From positions 19,819,597-19,883,596 of the forward strand of contig CM055901.1 of NCBI GenBank assembly GCA_029582155.1: a DNA stretch of 64,000 nucleotides, written 5' to 3'. A program made the translations under genes and the position numbers. Origin of the DNA: Panopea generosa. Taxonomy: Eukaryota > Mollusca > Bivalvia > Adapedonta > Hiatellidae. The notes beneath the pieces were generated by a model, which made no database searches, had not been told where the DNA came from, and saw only the letters and a list, made by a program, of their open reading frames with translations. Within the stretch, counting starts at the first letter, position 1, and the number at the start of each line of letters is the position of its first letter. This document shows positions 1 to 13,600 of this stretch, piece after piece.

Positions 1-319
1 AGTACATCATATAATAATGCAAGTACATCATAATTTTAATAATGCATGTACATCATATAATAATGCAAGTACATAATAATTTTAATAATGCAAGTACATC
101 ATATAATAATGCATGTGCATTGTATACTTACATTAGTATATTGTATAATAGTGCATGTACATCATATAATAATACAAGTGCATTGTATACTTACATAAGT
201 ATATTGTATAAAAGTGCATGTACATCATATTATAATGCATGTACATCATATAATAATACAAGTATATCATATAATAATGTAAGAACATCATAATTTTAAT
301 AATGCAAGTATATACAGTA
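1..319. repeat. AT-rich satellite, left block
   Basis: Near-tandem copies of a roughly 20-21 bp unit like ACATCATATAATAATGCAAGT run from the window edge to a short inverted-repeat element at 320-537, then resume. Units drift between GCAAGTACATC and GCATGTACATC forms, with spacers such as ATTGTATACTTACATAAGTA. Confidence 0.9.
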
Positions 320-537
320 TACCTAATACCGCGATATACCTATTACCGCGAATGACCGTATAAAAACAGTCTGGGAAGACATGCACAAAGTTCCAACTTC
401 CTTTAGCGTCGGCATTTGTTTGCATTTCGTATCGGCAACTGTTTATTACTCAGCATACTTGAGTTACCTTATTACTGTTTATTATTGACGCCATTCTTAA
501 CATGGTTGAAAAAAAATTAGACTCGCGGTATTAGGTA
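320..537. mobile_element. Short TIR element (MITE) inserted in the satellite
   Basis: Non-satellite DNA of 218 bp is bounded by inverted ends TACCTAATACCGCG (320-333) and CGCGGTATTAGGTA (524-537). The outermost TA on each side may be the target duplication of a Tc1/mariner-superfamily element. There is no coding capacity. Confidence 0.7.
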
Positions 538-2300
538 TGACCAGTATACATCATATAATAATGCAAGTGCATTGTATACTTACATTAGTATATTGTATAA
601 TAGTGCATGTACATCATATACTAATGCATGTGCATTGTATACTTACATAAGTATATTGTATAAAAGTGCATGTACATCATATAATAATGCATGTTCTACA
701 TATAATTATGCAAATACATCATATAATTATGCATGTACATCATATAATAATGCAAGTACATCATATAATAATGTAAGTACATCATAATTTTAATAATGCA
801 AGTGCATTGTATGCTAACATAAGTATATTGTATCATAGTGCATGTACATCATATAATAATGCATGTACATCATATAATAATGCAAGTACATCATATAATA
901 ATGCAAGTACATCATAATTTTAATAATGCAAGTTCATTTTATAATAATGTAATTACATCATAAAATCACACAAGTATATCATATAATAATGCAAGTACAT
1001 CATAATTTTAATAATGCAAGTACATTGTATACTTACATTAGTATAACATATAATAATGCATGTACATCATATAATAATGCAAGTATATCATATAATAATG
1101 CAAGTACATCATAATTTTAATTATGCAAGTACTTTGTATACTTACATAAGTATATTGTTTAATAATGCATTTACATCAGATAATAATGCAAGTACATCAT
1201 ATAATAACACAAGTATATTATATAATAACACATATAAATCATATACTAAGTATATCATATGATAATGCATGTTCATCATTAATTAATGCAAGTTCATCAT
1301 ATAACACAAGTATATCATACTAACACAAGTATATCATATAATTATGCATGTTCATCATATAATAATGCAAGTACTTCATATAACACAAGTATATGGTATA
1401 ATAGTGCATTGACATCATATAATAATATAATTTTATTTTATAATGATGCATGTATATCATATAACACAAGTATATTGTATAATAATGCATGTACATCATA
1501 TAATAGTGCATGTACATCATATAATACTACAAGTACATCGTATAATAGTACAAGTATATCATATAATAATGCAAGTCCATCATATAATAACACAAGTATA
1601 TGATTATCATATAATAACACAATAACATCATATAATAACACAAGGATATCATATAATAACACAAGTATATCATATGATAATGCAAGTACATTATATTATA
1701 ACACAAGTATATCATATAATAACACAAGTATATCATATTATAATACAAGTATTTCATATAATAACACAAGCATATCATATTATAACACAAGTATATCATA
1801 TAATAATACAAGTATATCATATAATAATACAAGTACATCATATAATAACACAAGTATATCATATAATAACACAAGTATATCATATTATAATACAAGTATT
1901 TCATATAATAACACAAGCATATCATATTATAATACAAGTATATCATATAATAACACAAGTATATCATATAACAATACAAGTATATCATATTATAATACAA
2001 GTATATCATATAATAACACAAGTATATCATATAACAATACAAGTATATCATATTATAATACAAGTATATCATATAATAATACAAGTACATCATATAATAA
2101 CACAAGTATATCATAAAATAATGCAAGTACATCATATAATAACACAAGTATATCATAATAACAAGTAAATCATAAAATAATACAAGTATATCATATAATA
2201 ACACAAGTATATCATATAATAATACAAGTATACCATATAATAATACAAGTATATCATATAATATTACAAGTATATCATATAATGCATATATCATATAAGT
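538..2300. repeat. AT-rich satellite, right block (21-bp units)
   Basis: From about 1600 the array becomes regular, with 21-bp units such as ACAAGTATATCATATAATAAC. Some blocks are repeated at a longer period (for example 1690-1850 against 1850-2100). The period is a multiple of three, which explains the long but meaningless open frames on both strands here. Confidence 0.92.
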
Positions 2301-3405
2301 TTATGCAGTGCTCCAGATAGTGGTGAATGGTTTTAAGAAAAATGTGCATTTTATACAGAAATATAGAAAAGCTAAATTAAGGTTAGGCATATGAACTAAT
2401 TTTGTTTATTCTTTCCACACCTTGTAAGTTTTCACACTCACTTTAATTCCATCAAATATTTTTTTACTTCATTTGAGCAGAAATTCTGGTCTAATACTTT
2501 GTTGACATTGTTAGCAAATACTGGTTTAGTAATAAAAGTTGAAGTGCAAAAATTAACTGAAAATTATATTTTATTTGGGGTATATTACATGCTTTTCCTT
2601 TTAAAAGCTGAAGCTTTCCTTATTTGTTCAGTGCTTGGTCTTGATCATCAAGATGCTTTCATTTAATGGCCAAAGGCATTATGTTGACAATTTGCTAATA
2701 AAACTTGAATTAAAGTATGTAGGTATTATATACAAGCTTCTATGTGTGCAGACTGAATAAACTAATACCTGTCATTATGTTCATTAGAAACCGGGGGCCA
2801 GGGTTTTCCCCGGCTATTCTTACTTGAACATTCAGCTATTTTCAGCTAAGTTTCTTCCATTTTTTTGGAGTGGGAGGACCCCCAGACTCCCCATTTACTA
2901 TTTTCTTTCACCCTCCTACTTCAAAACTTAATGTCAAAGCCCTGCAGAGTTCACGGGGTAGTAATAAGCCAGAAACCAGTCCATCTGGCAGATAAACCAG
3001 TAATCAAGTTGAATATGTTTACAATGTTTAGAGTGAAAGGAAATTTATTTGCATAGCTGGTACACTTAAAAGTATAATTGTTCGCATTTTCTTTGTTTAT
3101 GAATGAAATATTCAAATACTCAGCACTGTAGATTAGTGAGTTTAGATGTGTGTATAACCCAATGTTTTCCAAAACAAATAAAGTATACACTATAGTTACA
3201 AAGCATTACTTGTTATCATATCACACATATGGTGAGTTTAAGTTACAGTCGGGCAAGTAAGAAGTTGTAAATGTCTGGGAGAGTGAGTACATTTCTGCTT
3301 TATAGTTCTTCCAAGTTACGAAAAAATTATTGTAAAATATTAAAGTTTCTTGATGGCCAAATCTTATTACTGAATCACTAAATGCTTTATAAGTCATTAT
3401 ACTCC
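2301..3405. other. Intergenic, no recognised feature
   Basis: AT-rich sequence of non-repetitive appearance. No exon-like frame with flanking splice sites was seen on either strand. Confidence 0.5.
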
Positions 3406-3406
3406 A

Positions 3407-3645
3407 TCCGGTTAGCTCAGTCAGTTACTAGGCATGTTTGACTATCAATTCAGGGGTCAAAAGTTTGAGTTCCCGCCCAACTACATTTTCCATGATGATT
3501 GATATACGACATTGTGTCTTATTGTCACTGTCTCTCGCCAAAGATTGAAGTGAGAACATTATCAGTAACTTGTGGGGGAGGCTGTGCTTTAGTACTGGTT
3601 AACCTTCCAGGATCAGTGTTTAGGTTAATTCTGTTAGACCCATGG
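3407..3645 (+). mobile_element. tRNA-derived SINE, family A
   Basis: The head GGTTAGCTCAGTCAGTTA (A box) and GTTTGAGTTCCCGCC (B box) resemble a tRNA. A body follows with ATGATGATTGATATACGACA, then a 3' part containing CTGGTTAACCTTCCAGGATC. Related copies: 14203, 15634, 37171, 40195 and 50700. Confidence 0.75.
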
Positions 3646-3702
3646 CAGGTGTGTGATCCTCTTAAAAAGTGTGAATTTATGTGGAACACTATGTATATAC
3701 TT

Positions 3703-3921
3703 CTATATAGGAATTACAATATACAGGACTGCAATCTCAGTTGACATGATAGGAATCTCAATTGACATGATAGGAATTACAATATATAGGACTTGAATCT
3801 CAGTTGACATGATAGGAATCTCAGTTGACATGATAGGAATTACGATATATAGGACTGGAATCTCAGTTGACATGATAGGAATATCAGTTGACATGATAGG
3901 TATATCAGTTGACACATACAC
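3703..3921. repeat. 21-bp minisatellite with ~63-bp higher period
   Basis: Units GAATCTCAGTTGACATGATAG alternate with GGAATTACAATATATAGGACT; two of the first and one of the second repeat about three times. Confidence 0.85.
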
Positions 3922-5160
3922 TCAAGTACTGACGCATGACTTCTATCTGTTAGGCCACTTCAAACATATGGAATTTCTGACCGTTGCATATTTTTCACAC
4001 ACATCAATTTGTGAAAGTGAAAGCGCTCAGTAGGGCCATCCTTAAAAATCATATTGTATGCAATGCTCCCACCTACTCACTCAAAACTGCAGCTACCCAA
4101 ACATTTTTATTGACTTTCTAAGCATTTAATTTTTTTTCATGATTTCTGTCCATTGTTCTTTAAAATGTAAAATCAAAATTTGCCCCCCAAAAAATTAAGC
4201 TTCCTACCGGTACCAGGTCCAACCCACATGAAAAATACTGGGTCGGGGCACAGCAAACAAATATTTTATAAGGATGGCCTACCGTAACTTGGATAAAAAT
4301 GTTGCATCATCAGCTGAATGCTCCATGAGGTAGACTAAAGAAAAATACTGTCTCTTTTTTTTAAATACCTGACTCTGTGACGAAGCTAGTGAAGGAGAAA
4401 AATACGGTACACGTTAAACTATTGATGATATGTCTTTTATAAAAACGAAGAAGAATGTGTTCAGCTCGCATTAATGTGGTGTTGAAGTACAGACATATTT
4501 AATTTGTGGTTTTGCGTTATTATTTGTTTTGAATCATTTGACAAACATCACCATTACTTATTCTGACTTCATCCTTCATGGTATATAATAACTATCAAGT
4601 TTTAACTTTGAACATTGATTTTAAAATCAGGGGGCAAAACACTGATTTAGTCAAAGTCTCATTAACTAGAGCTTTACAAAGGTTGATAGGGTTTTCTCTG
4701 TTTGTTTAGATCATAAATTTATAAAGAAACATTAAAGTTTTTTAGGTTTCACACAGTCACACGATTTTATTGCATCAGGTGTAAACAAGCATCACCAATC
4801 ACCATCATTGCCCTCTTGTAATATGAAAATGACTTGTGTCACTTAAGAAAAATTCTGATCAAATTTAAAGCAGATTGATGGGGGCATGGCACTCAGCATG
4901 TGCTATCCTATCCCCTTTAGAATAATCAAGCATACCGGTAGTTATATTGACTACCCCTACCCCCCCCCCCAAAAAAAAAAATTATATAAAGTGTTAAATC
5001 CACCTCTGAATGTTATCTTACTACTACAACATAATAGATTTACACTCACTGTACAGTTCACTCAAAAAATAAATTGATTTAATTTATCAGAGGTTTTATC
5101 GTCCCATATTTGGAGTGTATTTTATTTGCCGTCTCTGTTTTAGACAGCATTCTAAATCAA
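3922..5160. other. Intergenic, no recognised feature
   Basis: AT-rich, with a C-run/A-run at about 4961-4980. No gene evidence. Confidence 0.5.
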
Positions 5161-5164
5161 CTGA

Positions 5165-5480
5165 AATTTAAAGGGAGTATATCAGTATAAAATGCTATAA
5201 ATGTCTTTAAAAATGCCATGATTATCAAAATGGATAAAAAGCATCTCATTATTATTGATGAATCCGATCAGAATAGTTTAGTATGTCAAATCCACCAAAA
5301 CATTACAAAATTGATGAAAATGAAATAAACGCTTCATTTAATACATCGCAAATTATGTTGTCATTTTAAGTGTGAAATCAATTTTAGTCTAACACAGGCA
5401 CCTAGCCCAAGTTTGGAAATCCATTTTCAATACATTAGTTTAGTATGTTTAGATAATATCCTTTTGGCATGTTATATTTG
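5165..5480 (+). repeat. Dispersed repeat X
   Basis: Contains ATGGATAAAAAGCATCTCAT, then TTTAGTATGTCAAATCCACC, and near the 3' side TTTGGAAATCCATTTTCAAT. The same ordered blocks occur at 28520-28990 and 61330-61860, in reverse at about 16560-17045, and in part at 5725-5860, 22530-22620 and 54355-54480. Unknown class. Confidence 0.7.
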
Positions 5481-5497
5481 ATACTCCATAAAATGTA

Positions 5498-5700
5498 CAG
5501 TCTGACAAACGTGTGTAAGTGGTCACCTCTATTGAGCAGCCACTTGTCTCAATTAAACAGCCACATTTACTATTTACCCATTCTTTAACCAATGCTATGC
5601 CTTCAGAGCAAATTAACCTGTATAAGCAATAACCTGTCTTAATAGGTCACTTAAGCTCCCTTCTTTTGCTGACTGCTTAAATATAAGATAGGTTTGACTC
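5498..5700. mobile_element. pogo-type MITE
   Basis: Flanked by TA at 5496-5497 and 5701-5702. The ends CAGTCTGACAAACGTG and ATAGGTTTGACTC are diverged versions of the CAGTCAAACCTG termini of the larger element at 40419. It carries the family phrase AGTGGTCACCTCTATTGAGC. Confidence 0.7.
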
Positions 5701-5724
5701 TATTGCAGTTCTTAGCAGTAAAAC

Positions 5725-5860
5725 TAGTTTAGTCTTTAACCTGGGCATGTAGGCAAAGTTTGGAAAATCCCTTTTCAGTATGTTAATTTGGTTTGTTTTT
5801 ATATATAAGTCAATAAAGGGATCATTTAGCATAAATAAGCATCAAATATTGAAAAAAGAG
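5725..5860 (+). repeat. Dispersed repeat X, 3' fragment
   Basis: Carries the repeat X 3' blocks (TTTAACCTGGGCATGTAGGC, then TGGAAAATCCCTTTTCAGTA). Confidence 0.55.
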
Positions 5861-5879
5861 GGTTCATGCTTAAGCTCTA

Positions 5880-6470
5880 ATTTGGATGCCGTTCCCAACC
5901 CTTTTTTTTTCATAAAAATTTAATTAAGAAAAATATGGATGATATTCTAGCAATTAATGTATAATGGCCTTATTTTAAAATGTTGATAAAAACCTGTGAT
6001 GCTGCCTTTAAAGTTATGTATGCAGACTACCTCCTGTTGTAACCATTGTGGTAGAAACATTGGTGCTATAAATTGGAGCAATACAGTAAATATTTTCCAA
6101 TATATTAAATTTGAAAATGTCTGGAAATTGAAAAGGTGAATCGATATTGGAAATTCTTATCAGGTGTATAATTTATCTGTATAATATACACTTTATGTAA
6201 ATATGTACAGACAAGGCTGCCATTCAGGTATTCATCCCTTGATATTGAATGTATCGGTAAAATTTGCTTAAAGATTGTCAGGCATAATGAGTGCATGATT
6301 TATTGATTAATGTATAAACTTGACGATAGAGAATGACATTTCTTGTCCACAACCTGTGTAATTTGTTGCATGCATCGCTGATTTTAATCTTCTTCATTTG
6401 ATTCCAGATTTTGGTGCTTGGCGGAATTATTTTGACTTGAAGATTCCATTTCATCGGATGTTAAAATAAA
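5880..6470. other. Intergenic, no recognised feature
   Basis: AT-rich, without repeats or exon-like frames that I could support. Confidence 0.45.
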
Positions 6471-6812
6471 GTGGCATCTACGAAGTGGGAACTGGAGTTT
6501 GAATGTAGCTGATATAAAGTGGGAATGCTGGCACAAATAAGGAACTGGAGCTTATATGAAATGGGTACCAGGGAAAGCTGAGACTGATATAAAAAGGGAA
6601 TTTGAGAGTAGCTGATATAAAGTGGGAACCGAGAAAGCTAACATAAAGTGGGAACCATCGAAAGCTAAGACTGTCATACATAGTGGGAACTGGATTGTAA
6701 CTGACATGGGAACCAGTAGGAACCAAAGAAAGCTAACATAATGTAGGAACCAGGGAAAGCTGAGACTAACATAAAGTGGGGATGAGAACATAGTTCACAT
6801 AAAGTGGGAATT
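6470..6812. repeat. Degenerate minisatellite upstream of the Roco gene
   Basis: Irregular repeats of AAAGTGGGAAC, GAAAGCTAACATAAAGTGGG and AAGCTGAGACTGATATAAAA lie some 350-700 nt before the start codon. Confidence 0.75.
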
Positions 6813-7067
6813 TTAGTATGAAACTTTGATGACAAACTGCCGAAATTTGGTAATATATATCATTGCAAATATAGTGGATATTTTGCATTAATGACTTAGA
6901 TATTACCTGAAACACCAAAATAATTCAATGTTACAAATGTAACAATGTATAGGAAGTAACAAATTTGGATGGTTGTCTGATAAAAAAAAGCAAAACTTTC
7001 TGATTTATGTTATAAAATTTATACCAGTTAGCCTAATATTCCACGTGATTGAAATCTGTTGTGGGAC

Positions 7068-7166
7068 TGAGTATAATATAAAAATATGGAGGACGGGTGA
7101 CAATAGCCTGACGTGTGGGTGCACACAAACTGTAGTGATAGATTTGTGGGCATAATTGCACTGACA
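7068..7166 (+). promoter_or_regulatory. 5' flank / possible TATA-type promoter of the Roco gene
   Basis: A TATAATATAAAAATAT stretch at about 7072-7087 lies some 80-95 nt before the start codon, and a stop in frame with the ATG is at 7104. This could be a core promoter with a short 5' UTR. In such AT-rich DNA a TATA match is weak evidence, and an upstream non-coding exon is not excluded. Confidence 0.25.
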
Positions 7167-7632
7167 ATGAAGTTTCATACAGTGCATGGATCAGCCATTT
7201 CTCTAGCAGATGGAAAATGCACAGCCACGCGATCAGATTCACACTTTTGCAACGGTATTGTGTTCACTGACCAATCAATAAAAACAGGTCAAAAGGTATG
7301 TGTGCAGCTTTCGTGCTCGGTAAATTGGAGCGGCGCACTGAGAATAGGGTTTACAACAAATGACCCCTCAAAAACAAGCACACAGGATCTTCCAAAATAT
7401 GCACTCCCTTATTTCTCCAAGAAAGACGGATACTGGTTTCGACCAATAAGTGAATCGCTGGCAGGTGATGGGACACAGTTATTGTTCTATGTCAGCTCCG
7501 ATGGGCATGTACAGTTCTTTGTTGACAATGAACACAAGGGGGCACTCCTCACAGGTCTTCCAACAGACAGGGCATTATGGGTGATATTTGATATCTACGG
7601 CAATACTAAGTCAGTGAAGTTTGTCAAGTCAG
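7167..7632 (+). CDS. Exon 1: Neuralized homology (NHR) domain
   Basis: Encodes residues 1-155. The NHR signature is complete: FHTVHGSAISL at the start, GIVFTDQSI, GALRIGFTTNDP (residues 56-67), DLPKYALP (74-81), GYWFRPI (88-94) and WVIFDIYG (138-145). NHR domains mediate protein-protein or lipid contacts, as in Neuralized E3 ligases. The start is supported by an in-frame TAG at 7104-7106, no earlier in-frame ATG, and an A at -3. The exon ends in a near-perfect donor, AG|GTGAGT, in phase 1. The whole domain sits in one exon, which would make it easy to shuffle. Open reading continues past the donor to a stop at 7740-7742, so an unspliced transcript would give an NHR-only protein of about 191 aa. 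Confidence 0.93.
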
Positions 7633-10600
7633 GTGAGTTATACAGTAACAATGGTGTGCTGACGAGCAGTAGTTTAAATTTCAGGATTGAAGGGAAAAGG
7701 TCAAGTTTCTTGGTGAACCTTTTTACTAGCATAAAAATATAAGTTTCCCAGGCTTTGTGTTACATTATATACATAATTTCAAAAAGGGTAAAATTTTTGA
7801 TGGGCCACTTTGTAACTGATGAAGCAATGCATTTTGTATTCAAGCATATGTGTAAACATTATCTTAACTTACCACATCTGTGTTTGCTTATATAAATAAA
7901 ATAAAATAAAGTTAATTTTAGTTTGACTGGCCTGCTGAAAAGGTTGGTTGGTTGTTTGGTGTTTAGCATCGCTTTCAACAATTTTTCAGTTACATGGCAA
8001 CAGTGTCTACTTGAGACAGTATTCTAAGCACTGCCACACTGGAGTATCATGCTGCAGACACATGGTATGATACCCCAAGTCACATTATACTGACACAGGG
8101 CCAACCAGCTAGACCTAGGACTATCCTCTAAATGCTAAGCACCAAGCAAGGAAGCTTCTTGTACCATTTTTTAAGTCTTTAGTATGATCGGGCCAGAGAT
8201 ACCAAAGCACATTTAGTTCTTGTCCCATTTAGACCAAACTTGTCAGAATGTTAATAAGTGTAAAAGCTAGGATAAGTTTCTGAACCAGCCAAATTACCGG
8301 TTTATAAAAAACTGAATCTAATAGCCTTTGAAAAATTAAAATATACAGATTTTCGCCTTGTAAACACTATATGGCACCTTTTCTTTATCGTTTCATCGGA
8401 TTGTGACCAAACTTGGTAAAACTTGGCCAGAATATTATTGATCATGAAAAGTTCTGGAACTGGCCATTAGGGACTAAAATGTACAGAATTATGGCCATTG
8501 GTTGAAAATGATGATTTTTCCTTATAAACAATGAATTTTTTAGCCTGTTCCATTTTTATCAGATTGCAAAAATGGGTATAGGTGTTCACATATGTTTAAT
8601 ATACATCCTGATCTGATTAGATATCACAGAGTTGTTGCCTTTGGATGGTGAAAAAGAAAAAGAAAAGAGGTTTCCATTCAATAACTTTAGGGTCCTTAAA
8701 GATATTTTGTTGAAATTTGTGTATATTTTTTTGTGAAAACAAAAATGAAAAAGTAGATTTGAATTGGTTTTGAGTTAAATCAGGTCAAGGTCACTGTCAC
8801 TAGAAATAGAAAAATGGTTTCAGCTCAATAAATTTAGATTGCAGATGCATACCGTATATCCTCAACCATAAGTCGAATTTTTCAGACTCCAAAATCACTC
8901 TCTGAATCCCTACTCGACTTATGGCCCCGTCCTAGTCCCGAGTGATGATTTTTTTTACCAACGGTCAGCTCCTACTGAAGTTTTGAACGTCGAATTTCAG
9001 TTTCAGCAACAGTCTATATGAACAATGACACCAACTTTTTGAAATACGTTTTGTGATGTATACTTGCCAGTTTTACTGTCGGTACCGGTGGAGAATGAAA
9101 AGAAATTGCATAGAAACAGACATTTGCATGATTTATATTGATTTTAGTGGTTTAATGCCTTCGAAATTTAATTGAAACAGTCAACATTACCGTTTAAGAT
9201 GTGGAGGTAAACGGCGCTTCAAATGCAAAGGGGCGTAACTCTAGTTTACAATGGGTGTATCTATAACTGAATAAATGATATTACGGTTACTTTATGAGTG
9301 TTCTACTTTCGTCCCGTATAATTCGTTTTTTATTTATTTTTTATTATTTTGCTTTTGTTTTAGCGGATCTTTTGAAAGACAGAAGACTGCATTTGTTTGT
9401 CGGCTGCATATTTGCCGTTGATTCGATAACGGTACATGAACGTATACTGGCGTAAGGTCAGTTGTGAGTGCAGGCAATCTCTACTGTAGGAATTTTAATA
9501 TTTAGGTGACCCAAATCTCACCCACTTCCTTTTCGAAAATTCTGGGTCGACTTAAGGAAGGGTCAATGCAAAAAACTGAGATCTGAAGGTCAAAAAGTCC
9601 CCTCGACTTATGGCCCGACTCGCCTTATGGCCGAGGATATACGGTATGTATAATCTTGAGTAGTACCACTGGCAGATGACACCTTATCCACTGTACCACT
9701 GCTGAACTTAGATCTTAGTTCAAGCTGCTTTTACTTCAGTGTCTTTTACATTGCTTGTACCAGGGTTTTGTAGATAATATTTCACTCAAGACCAAGTCTT
9801 TGTTGATTTATATTTATGTGAATTTGAACTCAAGTATATTTATTTAAAACGCAATAATATGTTTGCACACACCGGTTTCAGCTTTGAATACCAGATTGGG
9901 AAAAGCAAATAAACTTGTTTGCTGATAAAACATAATTATGTTGTTTAAATGCGTTTAAAATATCATTTAATCATTTGATTTGTCTTTTGGATTTATGTTA
10001 CATGTTATGTGGTTTAAAGGGACGAACAGCAACTTTCACTAAATTTCACAAAACTTTGGTTTAAAAATATCCCTGCATGATATTAGAATCATTTTCAAAT
10101 ACAACAAAATTTATGAAGTTACAAAAAACTACTGTTTTGAAAATAGGCATAAATTTAGTAAATGGCATAAAGACACATAAATTGGTGTTACATGTAACTA
10201 TTACTAGAATGTGTTTCATTACATTAATTTTAACAGATAAAGTTCGTTACTTATAGTTGAATTATTAATGCACTGTTTTGACACCCTGTTATCTCGTCCA
10301 ATTCCCATTTATCTAGAACACTGAATTATACCTACCAGAACCACAAAGTTACACTACCTGTTGTTTCATGACTTAAAGGGACACTATGTGCTTACAATAA
10401 GAAATAGAACTGCAAAAAAATCACATCTCATGTACACAACCTGTTGTTTCATGACTTAAAGGGACACTATGTGATTACAATAAGAAATAAAACTGCAAAA
10501 AAATCACATCTCATGTACACAACCTGTTGTTTCATGACTCAAAGGGACACTATGTGATTACAATAAGAAATAAAACTGCAAAAAAATCACATCTCATGTA

Positions 10601-13600
10601 CACAGCCTGTTGTTTCATGACTTAAAGGGACACTATGTGATTACAATAAGATATAGAACTGCAAAAAAATCACATCTCATGTACACAACCTGTTGTTTCA
10701 TGACTTAAAGGGACATTACGTGTTGTTGAAGTCATTTTTTTACTCCTGTTCACGCATTTAAACAATCTTTACATCTATGGACATATATAGCCATTTGTAA
10801 GTATGACCATCTTGTAATTCATATTTAAGAAATTATTAACATATTTTATAAAACAGGCGAAGTCGGGATAGTTTCAAAATTATTAGTAAAAATTGATATA
10901 TCTTAAGAACTAATCTAACATAATCTATAAAACCTGATGGAAATAAAATATTTGTGTTAGTGTAACTTTTTATTTTAAGACCACGATTATGCAAAACATT
11001 TGCCTTTCAGTCATTTACAAGAGTAAGGCCCCTTTACAAAGTATAAACAAAATTAAGGGCCTGCACGTACATTGGGTAATCTAATTCTATATTCACATTA
11101 TGTAGATATATAATTTTCACTAAAAGAGTTTGGTGAAAATTTATCAAAATTGCCAAGATCAGTCCCTCTAAAAATCATTCAAATAAAAATTATGCTGTTT
11201 TTGACATCAGAGACTTGTGATCCATCGCAAATTATGTCCAAAATTTACGACCGTTCATGAGTATGCATTTATGGGAAATGAAAGACAAAATTCTACATAT
11301 CAATTAGTAAGATTCGTTGAGAGAGTTACACCAAAAATGTTCTATAAGTTAAAAAAAATTGCAGATGATGCACCCAAAGAGATTAAGGCTCGAGGTCCAG
11401 AGGCAATCCAGGCCTTTGAATCTGCTTGTCGATCAGGGATGAAATCCATCTACAAGACGCGACTCATGCTGGTGGGGCAAGATGGGGCAGGAAAAACAAG
11501 CCTTAAAAAAGCATTATTAGGACAAAAGTAAGATAAAACCATCTCTTCCGTATTCTGTTATACTACCCCCTACTTTTTGGGATAAAATCATTCCCTTTTC
11601 TAGCATTAATGTAGTTTGACATATTGCATGTGTAACAGGACGAGAAAAATATGCAGCCAGTCCAGGACTCAAACCCGGGACCCTTCGCTTACAGGGCGAA
11701 TGCTGTACCATCTGAGCTATCCAAACCGCTTACATCAATTCCTCTCCTGGTAGGTTAAGTACACACTGTGACATATTCCCTCACAAATTTGGAATTCATC
11801 CCGAATTTCCTTAGAGAACAGAGAATCATGTGAAATGTTTCTCGGAATATATATCAGTCATGATCCCTTGTTTGGCGCCAAATGTAACAAGATGAGAAAA
11901 TATGCAGCCAGTCTGGGACTCGAACCCAGGACCCTTCGCTTACAGGACGAATACTCTACTGTATACACTAACCAAACCGCTTACATAAGTTCCTCTCCTA
12001 GTAGGTTACGTACACACTGTGACACATGTCTGGAAGGAGTCTTTTGCATCTCTTGAGACAGCAAGTCGAATCTCTAAATGATAATATAAGTATCTCTCAT
12101 GGGCAAATGACAAATTCTATTCTGAGAGCTTCATTACCATTAAAACAGTTAGCTCAAGAGGCAGAATTTTCCATCAGCACCAACTACATCATGAAATAAA
12201 CATGTACTTTTTCTTGCATACAACGTCAGCTGTGTGATTTTTATTCCGGTCCATACTTTTTAGAGCAAGGATATCCTAGTATTTATGAATGAACATTTCA
12301 TAGCGTGAAGTATTTATGAATAAATGCATAATATGATGTTACGTCATAGTGTAAGGATGGTAGGATAAGCATGTGAAGGTGATATAGGATGAAGATCCAT
12401 ACTCGGTAAAAATACGCGGAAATCTGGTATGCAAGGAAAAGTTTTCCATCCACATTCTAGTTTAATAGGCTAAAACAGTTTATGAAAATGCAATTTTACC
12501 AAAATGTTTTAAGTTCATGTATACATTTGTAATGTACCGTATTTACCCTGTGTATTTGGACAGCAACAAATAATTAAAAATTTTGCTGTCCCAATACATA
12601 TTATTTTAAAAAATAATTATTTTTTTTACTGTCCCAATACATAGGGTAAATATGGTAATTTTGTCCCAACACATAGGTTAAATCATGTCAATTTCACCAG
12701 ATAAACACGTTATGGTCATGTAATCATTAGAGCTCCACTCAAAGCCAGACTGGTTTACACTGAAGTTAGCATTACGGTATTGAAAAAGTATAATACATAA
12801 ATGTGAACCAGTCAGAGTTTTTGTATCATGACTGGTTTATAATTTGCTATTATGCAAGAAACAGAGAATAGACGCCACGGGCATGTATTAATCTTATGTA
12901 CAGGAATAATGCATTATTTACTGGTATTTTTACAATTATAATTCCAGTTATAAATTTCGATAAATTGTCATGTAAAACAGTCATAGCAAAAACAAAATAA
13001 TTTATATAATCAGTAAAGATAAATATATTTACACATGCCTTGATTTATTTAGGGAATGTACATGCTAAAATATGTTTATAATGCAGACACAGTTTTTTAC
13101 CTTGTGCCAAATTGTGATGTCGTCTCTCTGACAATTTATTGCGTCATTTTACGTCACATTCTATTTCACTAAGTGGAAGAAAAGTTTCTAAGTATTAAAC
13201 ATGATTTTCTAAAAATAGCATGAACACTTGTTTTAATTGTCAATCATATAACAGTTCAGCAACTTAAAATCGGTGTTTAGATAAATAGATCAGTTAATTG
13301 GGGAGTTGTGTAAGCAGGCCATGCTTAACCTGATTGTTTTATCACACGTTTACAAGCAAAGGAACGATGCCCAAGGCAATGTTTTTCATGGATAATTCCG
13401 GATTAAAACTTATATCAAAGAAATTAAATTAAAGTTACAGGTATGGCAATTTATAGACTTTAAATAACAAAGAGAGCAATCATTTTTTTACCTAATGTTT
13501 TATAAATATACATGAGAAATTATCAGAAAAAGAAAATTATGATGTACAGGCAATGTTTTTCATGGATATTTTGGGATTAAAACTTATAAAATATATATGC

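Noticed and set aside
1320..2294. Open frames up to 255 aa of Tyr/Ile/Met-rich repeats
   Set aside because: The 21-bp AT satellite period keeps several frames open. Composition is not protein-like.
6552..6791. Frames of about 80 aa on the minus strand upstream of the Roco gene
   Set aside because: They coincide with a degenerate minisatellite and run on repeats of the AAAGTGGGAAC unit.
11211..11307. Extension of exon 2 upstream to 11211
   Set aside because: The acceptor looks good and the frame is open, but the junction phase with exon 1 fails and the peptide does not look conserved. Kept as an alternative in the exon 2 entry.
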